This document shows positions 8,506-16,956 of a stretch of 64,000 bases of DNA, piece after piece. Position 1 is the first letter of the stretch. Each line of letters begins with the position of its first letter. The notes beneath the pieces were generated by a model. The model saw only the letters and a program-made list of their open reading frames with translations, was not told the DNA's origin and did not search any database. The position numbers were made by a program, and so were the translations under genes. Origin of the DNA: Pontivivens ytuae (GTDB lineage: Bacteria; Pseudomonadota; Alphaproteobacteria; Rhodobacterales; Rhodobacteraceae); the NCBI RefSeq assembly GCF_015679265.1, contig NZ_CP064942.1:3514001-3578000 (forward strand), in the 5' to 3' direction.

Positions 8506-8663
8506 GATGCACCTCGCGTGCTGCTTCGGAGGACATCGAGCCTAGACCGATCGCGACGCGACGCATTGCGGCAGCGCAATTGTCGGACCTCGCCCGCGCC
8601 GCGGGCGCGCCCGGCCCAACGGTAGGGAGCCGTCAGGCGATCGACGGGCGGGATAGCTTGGGC

Positions 8664-9524
8664 TCAGTCCGGCATCAGCGCGAGGACGTAGCCCGGCAAA
8701 GCGAAGGCCGCCTTGTGAACCTCGGGCGTGTAGTAGCGCGGTGCCAGCCCCGCCTCCGCGAACCGGGCGGAGAGCTCGGCCAGCGTCACGTCGCGCCCCG
8801 GCCCGTCCGTCCCCCAGCCCATCGCCATCGGCCCGCCCGCATAGGTCGGGATCGTGGCGAGGTAGCAGCCCCAGTCCGCGAAGAGGGCGCGGAAGGCGCG
8901 CATCGTGTTGGTCAGCTCCTCGCCCTGAAGGAAGGGCACGCCGTTCTGGGTGACGAGGATGCCGCCCTCGGTCAGGCAGCGTTTCGCCTTGCCGTAAAAG
9001 GTCTCGGTGAACAGCACCTCGCCCGGTCCGATCGGATCGGTGGAATCGATGATGATGACGTCGAAGCGGCGGTCGGTGGTGTCCACGAACTCCGCGCCGT
9101 CCGCGATGACGAGGTCGAGGCGCGGGTCGTCGAAGGCCCCTGCTGACAGGCTCGGCAGATGCTCCTTGCAGAACTCCACCACGCCCCCGTCGATCTCGAC
9201 CATGGTCACGTGTTCGACCGCGGCGTGGCGCAGCACCTCCCGCGCGATGCCGCCATCGCCGCCGCCGATGATCAGCACGTTCCGCGCCATCCCGTGCGCG
9301 AGGATCGGCACGTGGGTCATCATCTCGTGATAGATGAACTCGTCGCCTTCCGTGGTCTGCACCACACCGTCGAGCGTCATGAAGCGACCGAAGCGGGGGT
9401 TCTCCAGCACCTTGATCCGCTGCAGCTCGGTCGCGCTGTCGTAGAGGGTGCGCGTCACCTTCAGGGACTGGGCGTAGTCGTCGTGAAGGGTCTCGGTGGC
9501 CCAGTCCTTGTCCTTGGCGGTCAT
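8664..9524 (-). CDS. speE: Spermidine synthase
   Basis: A 286-residue aminopropyltransferase that moves the aminopropyl group of decarboxylated S-adenosylmethionine to putrescine. It shows the tetramerisation N-terminus, the GGGDGGIAREVLRH nucleotide site, EIDGGVVEF, and IIIDSTDPIGPGEVLF with the catalytic Asp region. The ATG at 9522-9524 overlaps the stop of the upstream 2H-family gene (ATGA) and has an AAGGAGCACCGAC ribosome site; the in-frame extension upstream lies inside that gene. It is the last gene of a speD - 2H gene - speE operon. Confidence 0.93.
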   Translation of the reverse strand: MTAKDKDWATETLHDDYAQSLKVTRTLYDSATELQRIKVLENPRFGRFMTLDGVVQTTEGDEFIYHEMMTHVPILAHGMARNVLIIGGGDGGIAREVLRHAAVEHVTMVEIDGGVVEFCKEHLPSLSAGAFDDPRLDLVIADGAEFVDTTDRRFDVIIIDSTDPIGPGEVLFTETFYGKAKRCLTEGGILVTQNGVPFLQGEELTNTMRAFRALFADWGCYLATIPTYAGGPMAMGWGTDGPGRDVTLAELSARFAEAGLAPRYYTPEVHKAAFALPGYVLALMPD

Positions 9525-10030
9525 GTCGGTGCTCCTTGGAAGGGGAAATGTCCGGCGGCCTCCCACGGGCCGCCGCGATAGTGCCAGAGGTCGAAGCCGA
9601 TGCCCGTGGCGGAGAAGGGCGCGAAGCTCTCCTGCAGGGCAGTGAAAGTACGTTTCGCCTCGGCGCCGGTCACCTTGTTCTGGACGGTGACATGGCAGCG
9701 AAAGCCCTGCCGATCCTGCGGGGTCAGCCAGTTCTGCCAGCCTGCCGCCAGTTCATTGCGCACCTCGTCGGCGCCTTCCACCCTGTAGGCGGAGCCGCGG
9801 CCGAGGAACATCACGCCGGTCACGTCGAGGGGCAGGGGTGACGTGCGATCCGCAACGTTCGACAACCGATCGGATACGGTCGCGATCTCCTCGCCCGGCA
9901 GCTTGTGGAACAGGCTCAGATGCGCGGGGATCATGTTGCGCTCCGGCGGAAAGAGGCGTCGACGCTCGCGCTCGAAGAAGCCCTGGGCCTCCTCGTCGAG
10001 CGCGAGCGTCAGGATCAGCGGATCGGTCAT
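9521..10030 (-). CDS. 2'-5' RNA ligase family protein (2H phosphoesterase)
   Basis: A 169-residue protein of the 2H phosphoesterase superfamily. Two H-x-(S/T)-x motifs are visible: HLSLF (about residues 38-42) and HVTVQ (about residues 113-117). Members act on 2',5' or cyclic phosphodiesters such as tRNA ends or nucleotide cyclic phosphates. The actual substrate is unknown. It lies between speD and speE: the ATG at 10030 is 31 bp after the speD stop, and its TGA overlaps the speE ATG, so the three are translated as one unit. Why a phosphoesterase is embedded in the polyamine operon is unclear. Confidence 0.85.
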   Translation of the reverse strand: MTDPLILTLALDEEAQGFFERERRRLFPPERNMIPAHLSLFHKLPGEEIATVSDRLSNVADRTSPLPLDVTGVMFLGRGSAYRVEGADEVRNELAAGWQNWLTPQDRQGFRCHVTVQNKVTGAEAKRTFTALQESFAPFSATGIGFDLWHYRGGPWEAAGHFPFQGAPT

Positions 10031-10061
10031 GGCTCCGCAGGTGGGGCGGAGCGGCTGGCCG

Positions 10062-10592
10062 TCAAAGGGCGGCGGCCACCGCCTCCTCGCCGCGGTGCAG
10101 TTCCTTGACGCGCACGTCACGGGCGCCGAAGGCATCGCGCAGCACGTCCACGGCCTTCCACGGCTGGGCGTCGCCGCACATGAACACGTCGAAGGCGCCG
10201 TAGCCGATCTCGGGCCACGTGTGGACGGAGATGTGGCTCTCCGCCAGCACCGCGACGCCGCTCACGCCCTGGGGGCTGAACTTGTGCGTGTGGATGTGGA
10301 GGAGCGTCGCGCCGCAGGTGTCCACGCAATCGCGGAAGGCCTGCTGGATGCGATCCTCGTCATCGAGCCCCTCGGCGCCCTCGACCTCGATGATGAGGTG
10401 GGTGCCGGCGAAGATGCGACCGTCGCGGCGGATGAAGTGATCCGCGCGATCCTCGTCGAAGATGTCTTCCGGTTGCCGTGCCATGGGGGCACAGGATGTG
10501 TTTGCTGCACGCAGTTCGTCGCGCGCGGTGTGATCCGCGTGGGCGCCTGTCTCCAGACCAGTCCCCAGTTGGACCCGGGTGGCGTCGAGCAT
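10062..10592 (-). CDS. speD: S-adenosylmethionine decarboxylase proenzyme
   Basis: Pyruvoyl-dependent prokaryotic (class 1) AdoMet decarboxylase, making the aminopropyl donor for SpeE. The self-cleavage motif AESHISVHTWPE is intact, with predicted cleavage before the Ser at about residue 119; the conserved FMCGDA follows. I start it at ATG 10590-10592 (176 residues) because GGAGGAC lies just upstream. An internal Met at 10484 would give a family-typical ~140 residues but has no ribosome site, so the ~36-residue extension is either real or a mis-call. First gene of the polyamine operon. Confidence 0.88.
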   Translation of the reverse strand: MLDATRVQLGTGLETGAHADHTARDELRAANTSCAPMARQPEDIFDEDRADHFIRRDGRIFAGTHLIIEVEGAEGLDDEDRIQQAFRDCVDTCGATLLHIHTHKFSPQGVSGVAVLAESHISVHTWPEIGYGAFDVFMCGDAQPWKAVDVLRDAFGARDVRVKELHRGEEAVAAAL

Positions 10593-10805
10593 GACGTCCT
10601 CCAAGTCTGACCAGTAGATTGAATCCAGCGATGCCTTAGCGCCCCCCTCATCGGGTTGGGATCGGTCATCCTGTGGAGCGGCAGATAAGGGCAGGGGCGA
10701 CTCGGCGCAAGCGTTTTTCTACGGCTGCATGGCGGGTTTTGCCGGGTGCATAGGTTGGGTGACGCACCGTCGTGATGGGAGCGACTGGGGTGCGTTGGTC
10801 CGAGA

Positions 10806-10906
10806 GGCCTCGGATTAGGTCCGGGGCGGTCGTACCAGTAGCGTCATGGTCGGGCTTGACCCGGCCATCGCCAACTACGGGAGATCCTCGGGTCGAGCCC
10901 GAGGAT
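10806..10906. repeat. Cluster of three palindromic repeats
   Basis: Three unrelated palindromes lie side by side. A degenerate family A copy is at 10806-10830 (CCTCGG..CCGGGG around ATTAGGT). At 10846-10868 are ATGGTCGGG and CCCGGCCAT around CTTGA, with one wobble mismatch. At 10884-10906 are ATCCTCGGG and CCCGAGGAT around TCGAG, perfect. Such short dispersed palindromes are common in alphaproteobacterial intergenic DNA. Confidence 0.75.
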
Positions 10907-10930
10907 GACGGCGCTGAGGAGCACTGGCTC

Positions 10931-11072
10931 GCCCGGCGGCATCGCCGGGCCGCGCCCGACCTCCCCCCGGAGGGCGCGTTGGCGATCTCGGAAACAGAAA
11001 GCGCGACGTCGATACTTGAGGGCGCGCGCTCAGATGAGGTGTTTCGCATGCGCCCTCTAGGTCGGGCGCGAC
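10931..11072. repeat. Composite dispersed element, copy 1
   Basis: The element starts with an 8-bp hairpin GCCCGGCG/CGCCGGGC (10931-10950). CGCGCCCGACCTCC and GGAGGGCGCGTTGG follow, and it ends with GCGCCCTCTAGGTCGGGCGC (11050-11069), the near-complement of the left part. The same order of blocks occurs at 20087-20290, with extra sequence inserted. No reading frame is supported inside it. It looks like a small non-autonomous repeat with inverted ends. Confidence 0.6.
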
Positions 11073-11093
11073 CCTAATCACGTAGTGCAGCCC

Positions 11094-11912
11094 TCAGTCC
11101 TTGGGTGCGTAGGTCTCGGCTTCCCCCGGGAAGGTCCGGTTCCGCACCGCCTGCGCATAGGCGGTAATTGCGACATCAATATCGCCGCGCAACGCACCGA
11201 ATTCGCGCACGAATTTCGGGGTCCACTCGTGCAGGCCCAGCATGTCCTCCAGCACCAGGATCTGGCCGTCGCAGACCGGGGAGGCGCCGATGCCGATGGT
11301 GGGGATCTCCACCGCTTCGGTGATGCGGCGGGCCAGCGGTTCGACCATGCCCTCCAGCACGACGGAGAAGGCACCGGCCTGGGCCACGGCCTGCGCGTCC
11401 GCCACATGGCGGTCCCAGTCGGCGCGGTCGCGGCCTTGGGTCTTGAACCCGCCCATCGTGTGGGTCGCCTGCGGGGTCAGGCCGATATGGGCCATCACCG
11501 GGATGCCGCTGCGGGTGAGCTTCGCGATGGTCTCGGCCATGTGCACGCCGCCCTCGAGCTTCACCGCGCCGCAACCGGTCTCCGCCATCACGCGGGCGGC
11601 GGTGCGGAAGGCGGCCTCTGGGCTTTCCTCATAGGTGCCGAAGGGCAGGTCCACGATGACGAGCGCTCGCTTCGCGCCCCGGACGGCAGAGGCGCCGTGC
11701 ATCAGCATCATCTCCAGCGGCACGCCGACGGTGGAGGGCAGGCCGTGGAGCACCATGCCGAGCGAGTCGCCCACGAGGATGATGTCCGCATGGGGATCGA
11801 CCCAGGAGGCCGCCTGCGCGTGATATGCGGTCAGCGCGACCAGTGGCTCGGCCCCCTTCCGGACTCGGATCGCGGGGACGGTAACGGGCTTCGCGTCGGA
11901 ATGCACACTCAT
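11094..11912 (-). CDS. panB: 3-methyl-2-oxobutanoate hydroxymethyltransferase
   Basis: Ketopantoate hydroxymethyltransferase, first committed step of pantothenate (vitamin B5) synthesis: 5,10-methylene-THF plus alpha-ketoisovalerate gives ketopantoate. 272 residues with the TIM-barrel signatures [39 protein letters not shown] and [16 protein letters not shown]. Its ATG overlaps the panC stop (ATGA at 11909-11912), so panC-panB are translationally coupled. Length is typical. Confidence 0.95.
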   Translation of the reverse strand: MSVHSDAKPVTVPAIRVRKGAEPLVALTAYHAQAASWVDPHADIILVGDSLGMVLHGLPSTVGVPLEMMLMHGASAVRGAKRALVIVDLPFGTYEESPEAAFRTAARVMAETGCGAVKLEGGVHMAETIAKLTRSGIPVMAHIGLTPQATHTMGGFKTQGRDRADWDRHVADAQAVAQAGAFSVVLEGMVEPLARRITEAVEIPTIGIGASPVCDGQILVLEDMLGLHEWTPKFVREFGALRGDIDVAITAYAQAVRNRTFPGEAETYAPKD

Positions 11913-12724
11913 GAGATCACCCTCTGGTCGATGAGAAGCACGGTGCCGAAGCGGACGGCGAGCAGGGCGACGACGGGGGCGTCCGGCACGCCCGCGACCT
12001 CCGTCAGCGTCCGCGCGTCGCGTATGTCCACCGCTTCCACCTGCTGACCATCAAGCACGTCGCGGATGATCCGGGCGAGCTCGGCGACCGGGCGGAGACC
12101 CGCCGCCTCCGCCGTATCCAGAGCGCGGTTCAGCACGGGGGCTTCCGCCCGATGCTCCGGCGTCAGGCGCACGTTGCGGGAGGACATGGCGAGGCCGTCC
12201 GCCTCCCGCACCGTCGGCATCCCCCGGATCTCCAGCCCCATGTCGAGATCGGCGACCATGGCGCGGATCAGCGTGAGTTGCTGGTAGTCCTTCTCACCGA
12301 AGTAAGCCCGATCCGGGCGGACAAGGTTGAAGAGCTTGGTCACGACCGTCGCCACCCCGCCGAAATGACCGGGGCGCAGCTCTCCCGTCAGGATGCGACC
12401 CAGACGCCCTGGATCGACGGTGACGTCGCCACCGGAATAGATCTCCTCCGGACCGGGGGTGAAGACGAGGTCCACGCCCTCCGCCTCCAGCATCGCGAGG
12501 TCGCGGGGCAGGTCGCGCGGGTAGCTCGCGAGATCCTCGTTCGGGCCGAACTGCGTCGGGTTCACGAAGATCGAGACGGCGAATCGGTCACACTCCGCCT
12601 TCGCCGCGCGCACGAGGCTCATGTGACCCTCGTGCAGGAAGCCCATGGTGGGCACGAACCCGACGCTGCCCGCCAGATCGGCGCGCGCCGCGCGCAGCGC
12701 CGCCTTGGTCTCGCAGATGATCAC
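11909..12724 (-). CDS. panC: Pantothenate synthetase
   Basis: ATP-dependent condensation of pantoate with beta-alanine. Motifs: [18 protein letters not shown] (HxGH ATP site), [28 protein letters not shown] and [11 protein letters not shown] start at GTG 12724, giving [11 protein letters not shown], the usual N-terminus, and because GGGGGAGGAG lies 3 bp upstream. An in-frame ATG at 12754 would add ten residues across that ribosome site. 271 residues. First gene of the panCB pair. Confidence 0.92.
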   Translation of the reverse strand: MIICETKAALRAARADLAGSVGFVPTMGFLHEGHMSLVRAAKAECDRFAVSIFVNPTQFGPNEDLASYPRDLPRDLAMLEAEGVDLVFTPGPEEIYSGGDVTVDPGRLGRILTGELRPGHFGGVATVVTKLFNLVRPDRAYFGEKDYQQLTLIRAMVADLDMGLEIRGMPTVREADGLAMSSRNVRLTPEHRAEAPVLNRALDTAEAAGLRPVAELARIIRDVLDGQQVEAVDIRDARTLTEVAGVPDAPVVALLAVRFGTVLLIDQRVIS

Positions 12725-12889
12725 CGGCTCCTCCCCCGTGCGGTTCCGCAACATTGTTGCGCGGGGCCTAGCGTCTCGCCGGGGGCGTGTCCACAGCGGA
12801 CGCGGCGGAAAACCTCCTCAGAGATGGGGTATTAAGATACCTAATTTCCAAGTCATTGTTTTTGATTAGATCTTCCGCGCGCTTTGCAA

Positions 12890-12917
12890 TTGACCGCACC
12901 GTGCAAATCGCTAGAAC
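12890..12917 (+). promoter_or_regulatory. Probable promoter of rplM-rpsI
   Basis: TTGACC (12890-12895), a 16-bp spacer and TAGAAC (12912-12917) fit a housekeeping sigma-70 promoter about 70 bp ahead of the rplM start. The start site is inferred near 12924. Confidence 0.45.
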
Positions 12918-12984
12918 CACGCCATCCTCCCGCGCGGGCTCTCCGTGCAGGGGCCAACGATACCGAGAACACGGATTGCGAGAG

Positions 12985-13449
12985 ATGAAAACCTACTCTG
13001 CCAAACCGGCCGATATCGAGAAGAAGTGGATCCTGATCGACGCCGAGGGCGTGGTTCTGGGCCGTCTCGCCTCGATCATCGCCATGCGCCTGCGCGGCAA
13101 GCACAAGGCGACCTTCACCCCGCACATGGACATGGGCGACAACGTCATCGTCATCAATGCGGACAAGGTCCAGCTCACGGGCAACAAGCGCACCGACAAG
13201 ACCTACTACTGGCACACCGGTCACCCGGGCGGCATCAAGTCGCGCACGGCCGAGCAGCTGCTCGAAGGCAAGTTCCCCGAGCGCGTCGTGACCAAGGCCG
13301 TGCAGCGCATGCTGCCGGGCGGCCCGCTGTCGCGCCAGCAGATGACCAACCTGCGCGTCTATGCCGGCGGTGAGCACCCGCACGAGGCGCAGAACCCCGA
13401 AGTGCTGGACGTGAAGTCCATGAATGCCAAGAACACCCGGAGCGCATGA
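12985..13449 (+). CDS. rplM: 50S ribosomal protein L13
   Basis: 154-residue L13 of the large ribosomal subunit, an early assembly protein. Characteristic stretches are [51 protein letters not shown] and [16 protein letters not shown]. The ATG at 12985 follows GCGAGAG. rpsI follows immediately with its ATG 2 bp past the stop, the universal L13-S9 pair. Confidence 0.97.
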   Translation: MKTYSAKPADIEKKWILIDAEGVVLGRLASIIAMRLRGKHKATFTPHMDMGDNVIVINADKVQLTGNKRTDKTYYWHTGHPGGIKSRTAEQLLEGKFPERVVTKAVQRMLPGGPLSRQQMTNLRVYAGGEHPHEAQNPEVLDVKSMNAKNTRSA

Positions 13450-13451
13450 CG

Positions 13452-13973
13452 ATGGCTGACGAAATCAAATCGCTCGACGGCCTGAAAGAGGCGGTCGCCG
13501 CCGAGACCACCGCGCTGGGCGTGGACGGCGACGAGCAGGAGATGCTGACCGAGACCGCGGCACCGCGTGAGCCGGTCCGTGACGAGCTGGGCCGCTCCTA
13601 CGCGACGGGCAAGCGGAAGGACGCGATCGCCCGCGTATGGGTGAAGCCGGGCAACGGCACCGTCACCGTGAACGGCAAGCCGATGAACGAGTACTTCGCG
13701 CGCCCCGTGCTGCAGATGCTGCTCGCCCAGCCGTTCTCCATCGCCGGGGTCGAGGGTGAGTTCGACGTGATGGCAACCGTGAAGGGCGGCGGCCTCTCCG
13801 GTCAGGCGGGTGCGGTGCGCCACGGCGTCTCGAAGGCGCTGAGCCTCTACGAGCCCTCCCTGCGCCCGGCGCTGAAGGCCGCGGGCTTCCTGACCCGCGA
13901 CAGCCGCGTCGTGGAGCGGAAGAAGTACGGCAAGCGCAAGGCCCGCCGGAGCTTCCAGTTCTCCAAGCGCTGA
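13452..13973 (+). CDS. rpsI: 30S ribosomal protein S9
   Basis: 173-residue S9. The core [40 protein letters not shown] and the tRNA-contacting C-terminus FQFSKR are present. It carries an acidic N-terminal extension of about 45 residues, common in alphaproteobacterial S9. Two ATGs are possible (13446, overlapping the rplM stop, and 13452); I favour 13452 for its spacing from GGAG. Confidence 0.96.
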   Translation: MADEIKSLDGLKEAVAAETTALGVDGDEQEMLTETAAPREPVRDELGRSYATGKRKDAIARVWVKPGNGTVTVNGKPMNEYFARPVLQMLLAQPFSIAGVEGEFDVMATVKGGGLSGQAGAVRHGVSKALSLYEPSLRPALKAAGFLTRDSRVVERKKYGKRKARRSFQFSKR

Positions 13974-13996
13974 TCCGTCGGACGCCTTGCAATGCG

Positions 13997-14027
13997 AAAC
14001 GCGCCCGGTCCCGCCGGGCGCGTTTTT
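13997..14027 (+). terminator. Rho-independent terminator after rpsI
   Basis: A perfect 12-bp stem AAACGCGCCCGG / CCGGGCGCGTTT with a 5-nt loop, running into TTTTTCGTTT. It lies 23 bp past the rpsI stop and, read from the other side, also just past the end of the convergent gene at 14037. Confidence 0.85.
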
Positions 14028-14036
14028 CGTTTGGAC

Positions 14037-14567
14037 TCAGTCCCAGGCGGAGCGGGCGATGGGGACGGTGTCGCAGGGCTCCATCGTCAGCGTGCGCCAG
14101 CGGTCGTTGGGGCTGAAGGTCCGGGCGGAGTCAGGTCCAGCGGCTAGGCACAGGTCGCTGCCGCGCAGGCGCAGCCGGTTCTCCGCCGTCCGGTCGAAGA
14201 GCTGCAAGCGGTCGGCGGGCAGGAAGCTCTCCTGCGCGCCACAGGGCCGCAGCACGACGGGCGAGCCGGGCAGGGGTGCCGTGACCCCGAACGCGGTCAC
14301 GCAGGCGTCGAAGGCGGGCATGAAGAGCCGACCCTCCCGCTCCTCCGCGATCCGGTCGCTGCTGCCGCGCTCGGGCAGGCAGTTGTGGACGACGAGAGGC
14401 AGGTCGGCACGGGCCGTGTCGCCGACGCCGACCACGTCGATGCAGTAGCCCTCACCGGGATAGTCGAGCGGGTCGGCGAGCCGGATCTGCGGCGGCGTCT
14501 GAGCGAGGGCGGTGGTCGCGGCGATGCTGAGGAGTGCTGCGATTAGAATGGATTGTCGTTTTTGCAT
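14037..14567 (-). CDS. Secreted protein with ricin/beta-trefoil-like Cys pattern
   Basis: A 176-residue exported protein. A signal peptide (residues 1-22, cleavage after ALA) is clear. The mature part has six cysteines arranged as YCIDVVG..HNC, ACVTAFG..RPC and LCLAAG..PC. Repeated CxxxxG...C units of this kind resemble the three lobes of ricin-B-type beta-trefoil lectins, with a Trp near the C-terminus. I cannot confirm the fold. It converges on rpsI and stands alone. Possible role: carbohydrate or surface binding in the periplasm. Confidence 0.6.
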   Translation of the reverse strand: MQKRQSILIAALLSIAATTALAQTPPQIRLADPLDYPGEGYCIDVVGVGDTARADLPLVVHNCLPERGSSDRIAEEREGRLFMPAFDACVTAFGVTAPLPGSPVVLRPCGAQESFLPADRLQLFDRTAENRLRLRGSDLCLAAGPDSARTFSPNDRWRTLTMEPCDTVPIARSAWD

Positions 14568-14680
14568 CCGCCGGTCCCCCGATAACCACCATCTCTGGTG
14601 AAATCGTTGAGCCGCTGCCCGCCATCAACATTCATTCTCTCACGAATAGGTCAGATCGCGGATCTCCAATCGCTTGCAAG

Positions 14681-14855
14681 AAGCGCCAACGCGCCCGGAA
14701 TCAAGCCGAAGGCGCCGGGCGAGCGCCCGTCCGTCCCGGCGGGCTGGCGCTTTGCTACGACACGCTTCGATCAAAGCTAGCAACGACTTGACCGGGATAA
14801 AGTGCATCGTTCGACGGTTGGGAGCGCCACCCCACGGGCAGGCGCTCGCCCGGCC
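14681..14855. repeat. Structured spacer with nested inverted repeats
   Basis: Contains AAGCGCCA (14681-14688) facing TGGCGCTT (14745-14752), and a perfect 13-bp pair CCGGGCGAGCGCC (14715-14727) facing GGCGCTCGCCCGG (14841-14853). The region ends 13 bp before the stop of the minus-strand acyltransferase gene. No gene is evident in 14568-14866. It could be a terminator complex or a dispersed element related in style to those at 10931 and 20087. Confidence 0.5.
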
Positions 14856-14866
14856 TGCCGCCCCGA

Positions 14867-16783
14867 TCACAGGTCCAAGTATGGCAGGATCTCCCGCGCC
14901 ACCAGTTCCGCGCCGTGGATCGACAGGTGGTCGTCGTCAAAGTAGTAGGCGACGCCATCGCGCCCCGCGACGCAGTTGCCTTCGGCGCAGAACAGGCCCA
15001 TCGGATCGACCACGGACACGCCCGCGGGCAGCTCGTCGCGGCGGGCGCGTTCGTAGCGGCTGCGGGCCTCCCACCACGCTTCGGACACGCCGACGAGGTT
15101 GCCGTAGCCATCGGTGAAGTCGCGGTAGACGAGCTCCGTGACCGGAGCCGGCAGCTCCGGCGACTGGGCGACGAGGATGACCTCCTTGGTCTGCGCAAGC
15201 TCAGCGAGAATGCCGTGGAGCGCGTCCATCGTGGCGTCGCGATCGTCCTCGCTGAACGAGGCGGGCTGGGCGGGCCAGACCTGCTCATGCCCGCCGAAGA
15301 GCTTCGAGTTCAGCCGGTAGCCCACGACCACATGCGTCACCGTCTCGTCTGCCAGCAGCGCGTCGAGCGCCTCGCGCGTCCAGCGGGCGCAGAGCGAAGA
15401 ATAGGGCGGCGCCTCGTATTTCGGGGGGCAGGCGCTCTGGCTGAGCTGGATCACGCCCTCGCCGTCGCGCTCCAGCAGGCGGGCGAGCGCGTAGCTGAGC
15501 TCGACCACATGGCTGTCGCCGAACACCGCGACGCGGGCATCCTCGGCGAAGAAGACGCAAGGCTGCTCCGGATCGATCTGATTGCCGCCGGTGGAGTGGC
15601 AGTCGGCGCGCTGCGGGCTGGGCCGCGCGCTTTGCAGGTAGGCCGCGTGGCGGGCGCTGAGACCGTGGCTCTCCGGCGTGCCGGGGCGCAGGAAGAGCGT
15701 GAGGCCGACCGCCAGCACCACGCCGCTGATCGCAGCCGTCGCACCAAAGACGGCGGAGCGGGCGGGCAGCCAGCGCGCCTCCTTCCGGCGGAACGGCTGC
15801 TCGACGAAGCGCCAGGAAATCGCGGCGAGCACCAGCGACAGGGCTGCGAGGGTGAGCATCAGAGGCAGGCTCGGCGGCTCCAGCAAGCGGATCCGGGCGA
15901 AGGCGAAGAGCGGCTGGTGCCACAGGTACGCGCTGTAGCTGATGAGCCCGATCGCCACCATCGGCCGCACCGACAGCAGCCGTGCGGTCCACGTGCCGGT
16001 GGCGGCGAACAGGATCACCAGCGCCGTGCCGCCCACCGGGATCAGGCCCCAGAGGCTCGGCATCGGCGTCGTCTTGTCGAACATCAGGATCGCACCGGCG
16101 ATCATCAGGAGGCCGATGCCCGCCAGCACCTCACTGCGCGACTGGCCGAAGCGGCGTTGTGCAAGTGCACAAAGCGAGCCCGCCAGCAGCTCCCACGCGC
16201 GGAAGGGCAGCAGGTAGAAGTTTGCTTCGTCCGCCACGCGCCAGCCAACCTCGCTGGCCGCGAGGCTCAGCAGAAACAGCGCCACCAGCACGCCGACCAC
16301 CACCCGTGGACCGAAGCGCCAGATCGCGAGCATCAGGAGCGGGAAGAAGATGTAGAACTGCTCCTCCACCGCCAGCGTCCAGGTGTGCAGGAGTGGCAGC
16401 TCCTCCGCCGCCGGGCCGAAATAGTCCAGCTGCAGGAAGAAGAGGATGTTGGATGCAAAGAGCATCACGGCCACGAGGCTCGCGCCGTAATCCTCCAACT
16501 GGGACGGCATCATCCACGCCCAGGCGAAGGGCAGGGTGGCCACCAGCACCACCGTGAGCGCCGGCAGGATCCGCCGCGCCCGCCGCTCGTAGAACCGGGC
16601 TATGGAGAAGCGGCCCTGCGCCACCTCCTCGGCGATGATGGCGGTGATCAGGTAGCCCGAGATCACGAAGAAGATGTCGACGCCCAGAAAGCCCCCCGAC
16701 AGGAAATGGACGTCCGCGTGGTACAGGATGACCGGCAGGACCGCGACAGCGCGCAGCCCGTCGATCTCGCGACGGTAGTTCAT
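14867..16783 (-). CDS. OafA/YrhL-type acyltransferase with SGNH domain (copy 1)
   Basis: A 638-residue integral membrane protein. The N-terminal acyltransferase-3 domain (about residues 1-350, ~10 transmembrane helices) shows REIDGLRAVAVLPVILYHA, GGFLGVDIFFVISGYLI and FYERRARRILPA. A periplasmic SGNH-hydrolase-like domain follows, with FGDSHVVEL (block I Ser) and DDDHLSIHG (catalytic Asp/His). Such proteins transfer acetyl or other acyl groups onto cell-surface polysaccharides. The ATG follows GGAGGGGGC. It is paralogous to the gene at 16957-18876 and lies in the same orientation. Target glycan unknown. Confidence 0.9.
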   Translation of the reverse strand: MNYRREIDGLRAVAVLPVILYHADVHFLSGGFLGVDIFFVISGYLITAIIAEEVAQGRFSIARFYERRARRILPALTVVLVATLPFAWAWMMPSQLEDYGASLVAVMLFASNILFFLQLDYFGPAAEELPLLHTWTLAVEEQFYIFFPLLMLAIWRFGPRVVVGVLVALFLLSLAASEVGWRVADEANFYLLPFRAWELLAGSLCALAQRRFGQSRSEVLAGIGLLMIAGAILMFDKTTPMPSLWGLIPVGGTALVILFAATGTWTARLLSVRPMVAIGLISYSAYLWHQPLFAFARIRLLEPPSLPLMLTLAALSLVLAAISWRFVEQPFRRKEARWLPARSAVFGATAAISGVVLAVGLTLFLRPGTPESHGLSARHAAYLQSARPSPQRADCHSTGGNQIDPEQPCVFFAEDARVAVFGDSHVVELSYALARLLERDGEGVIQLSQSACPPKYEAPPYSSLCARWTREALDALLADETVTHVVVGYRLNSKLFGGHEQVWPAQPASFSEDDRDATMDALHGILAELAQTKEVILVAQSPELPAPVTELVYRDFTDGYGNLVGVSEAWWEARSRYERARRDELPAGVSVVDPMGLFCAEGNCVAGRDGVAYYFDDDHLSIHGAELVAREILPYLDL

Positions 16784-16956
16784 GCCCCCTCCAACGCTCG
16801 AACGCGGCCCCCCGGCCGCTCACGTTACGCTGCAGTGCGACATAGCACGGGCAGGCGAGCCCGGACATCTGGACACAGGCAAAGGTTGAGCTAACGGGTC
16901 ACTAAAATCGCGAGCACGTCGAAAAGGCGGAGCGTTTCGGCGATGCTCCGCCGAAA

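Larger units (their letters stand above)
10593..11093. other. Non-coding spacer rich in palindromes
   Basis: A 501-bp spacer upstream of speD (minus) and downstream of panB (minus), without a convincing gene. Its left third should hold the speD promoter. From 10806 to 11072 it contains at least five different inverted repeats in close succession, annotated separately. Confidence 0.7.

Noticed and set aside
14915..16894. Very long open frame (659 codons) antisense to acyltransferase copy 1
   Set aside because: Shadow of a high-GC gene: composition is rich in Arg, His and Gly without recognisable motifs, and the opposite strand has a clear family match.
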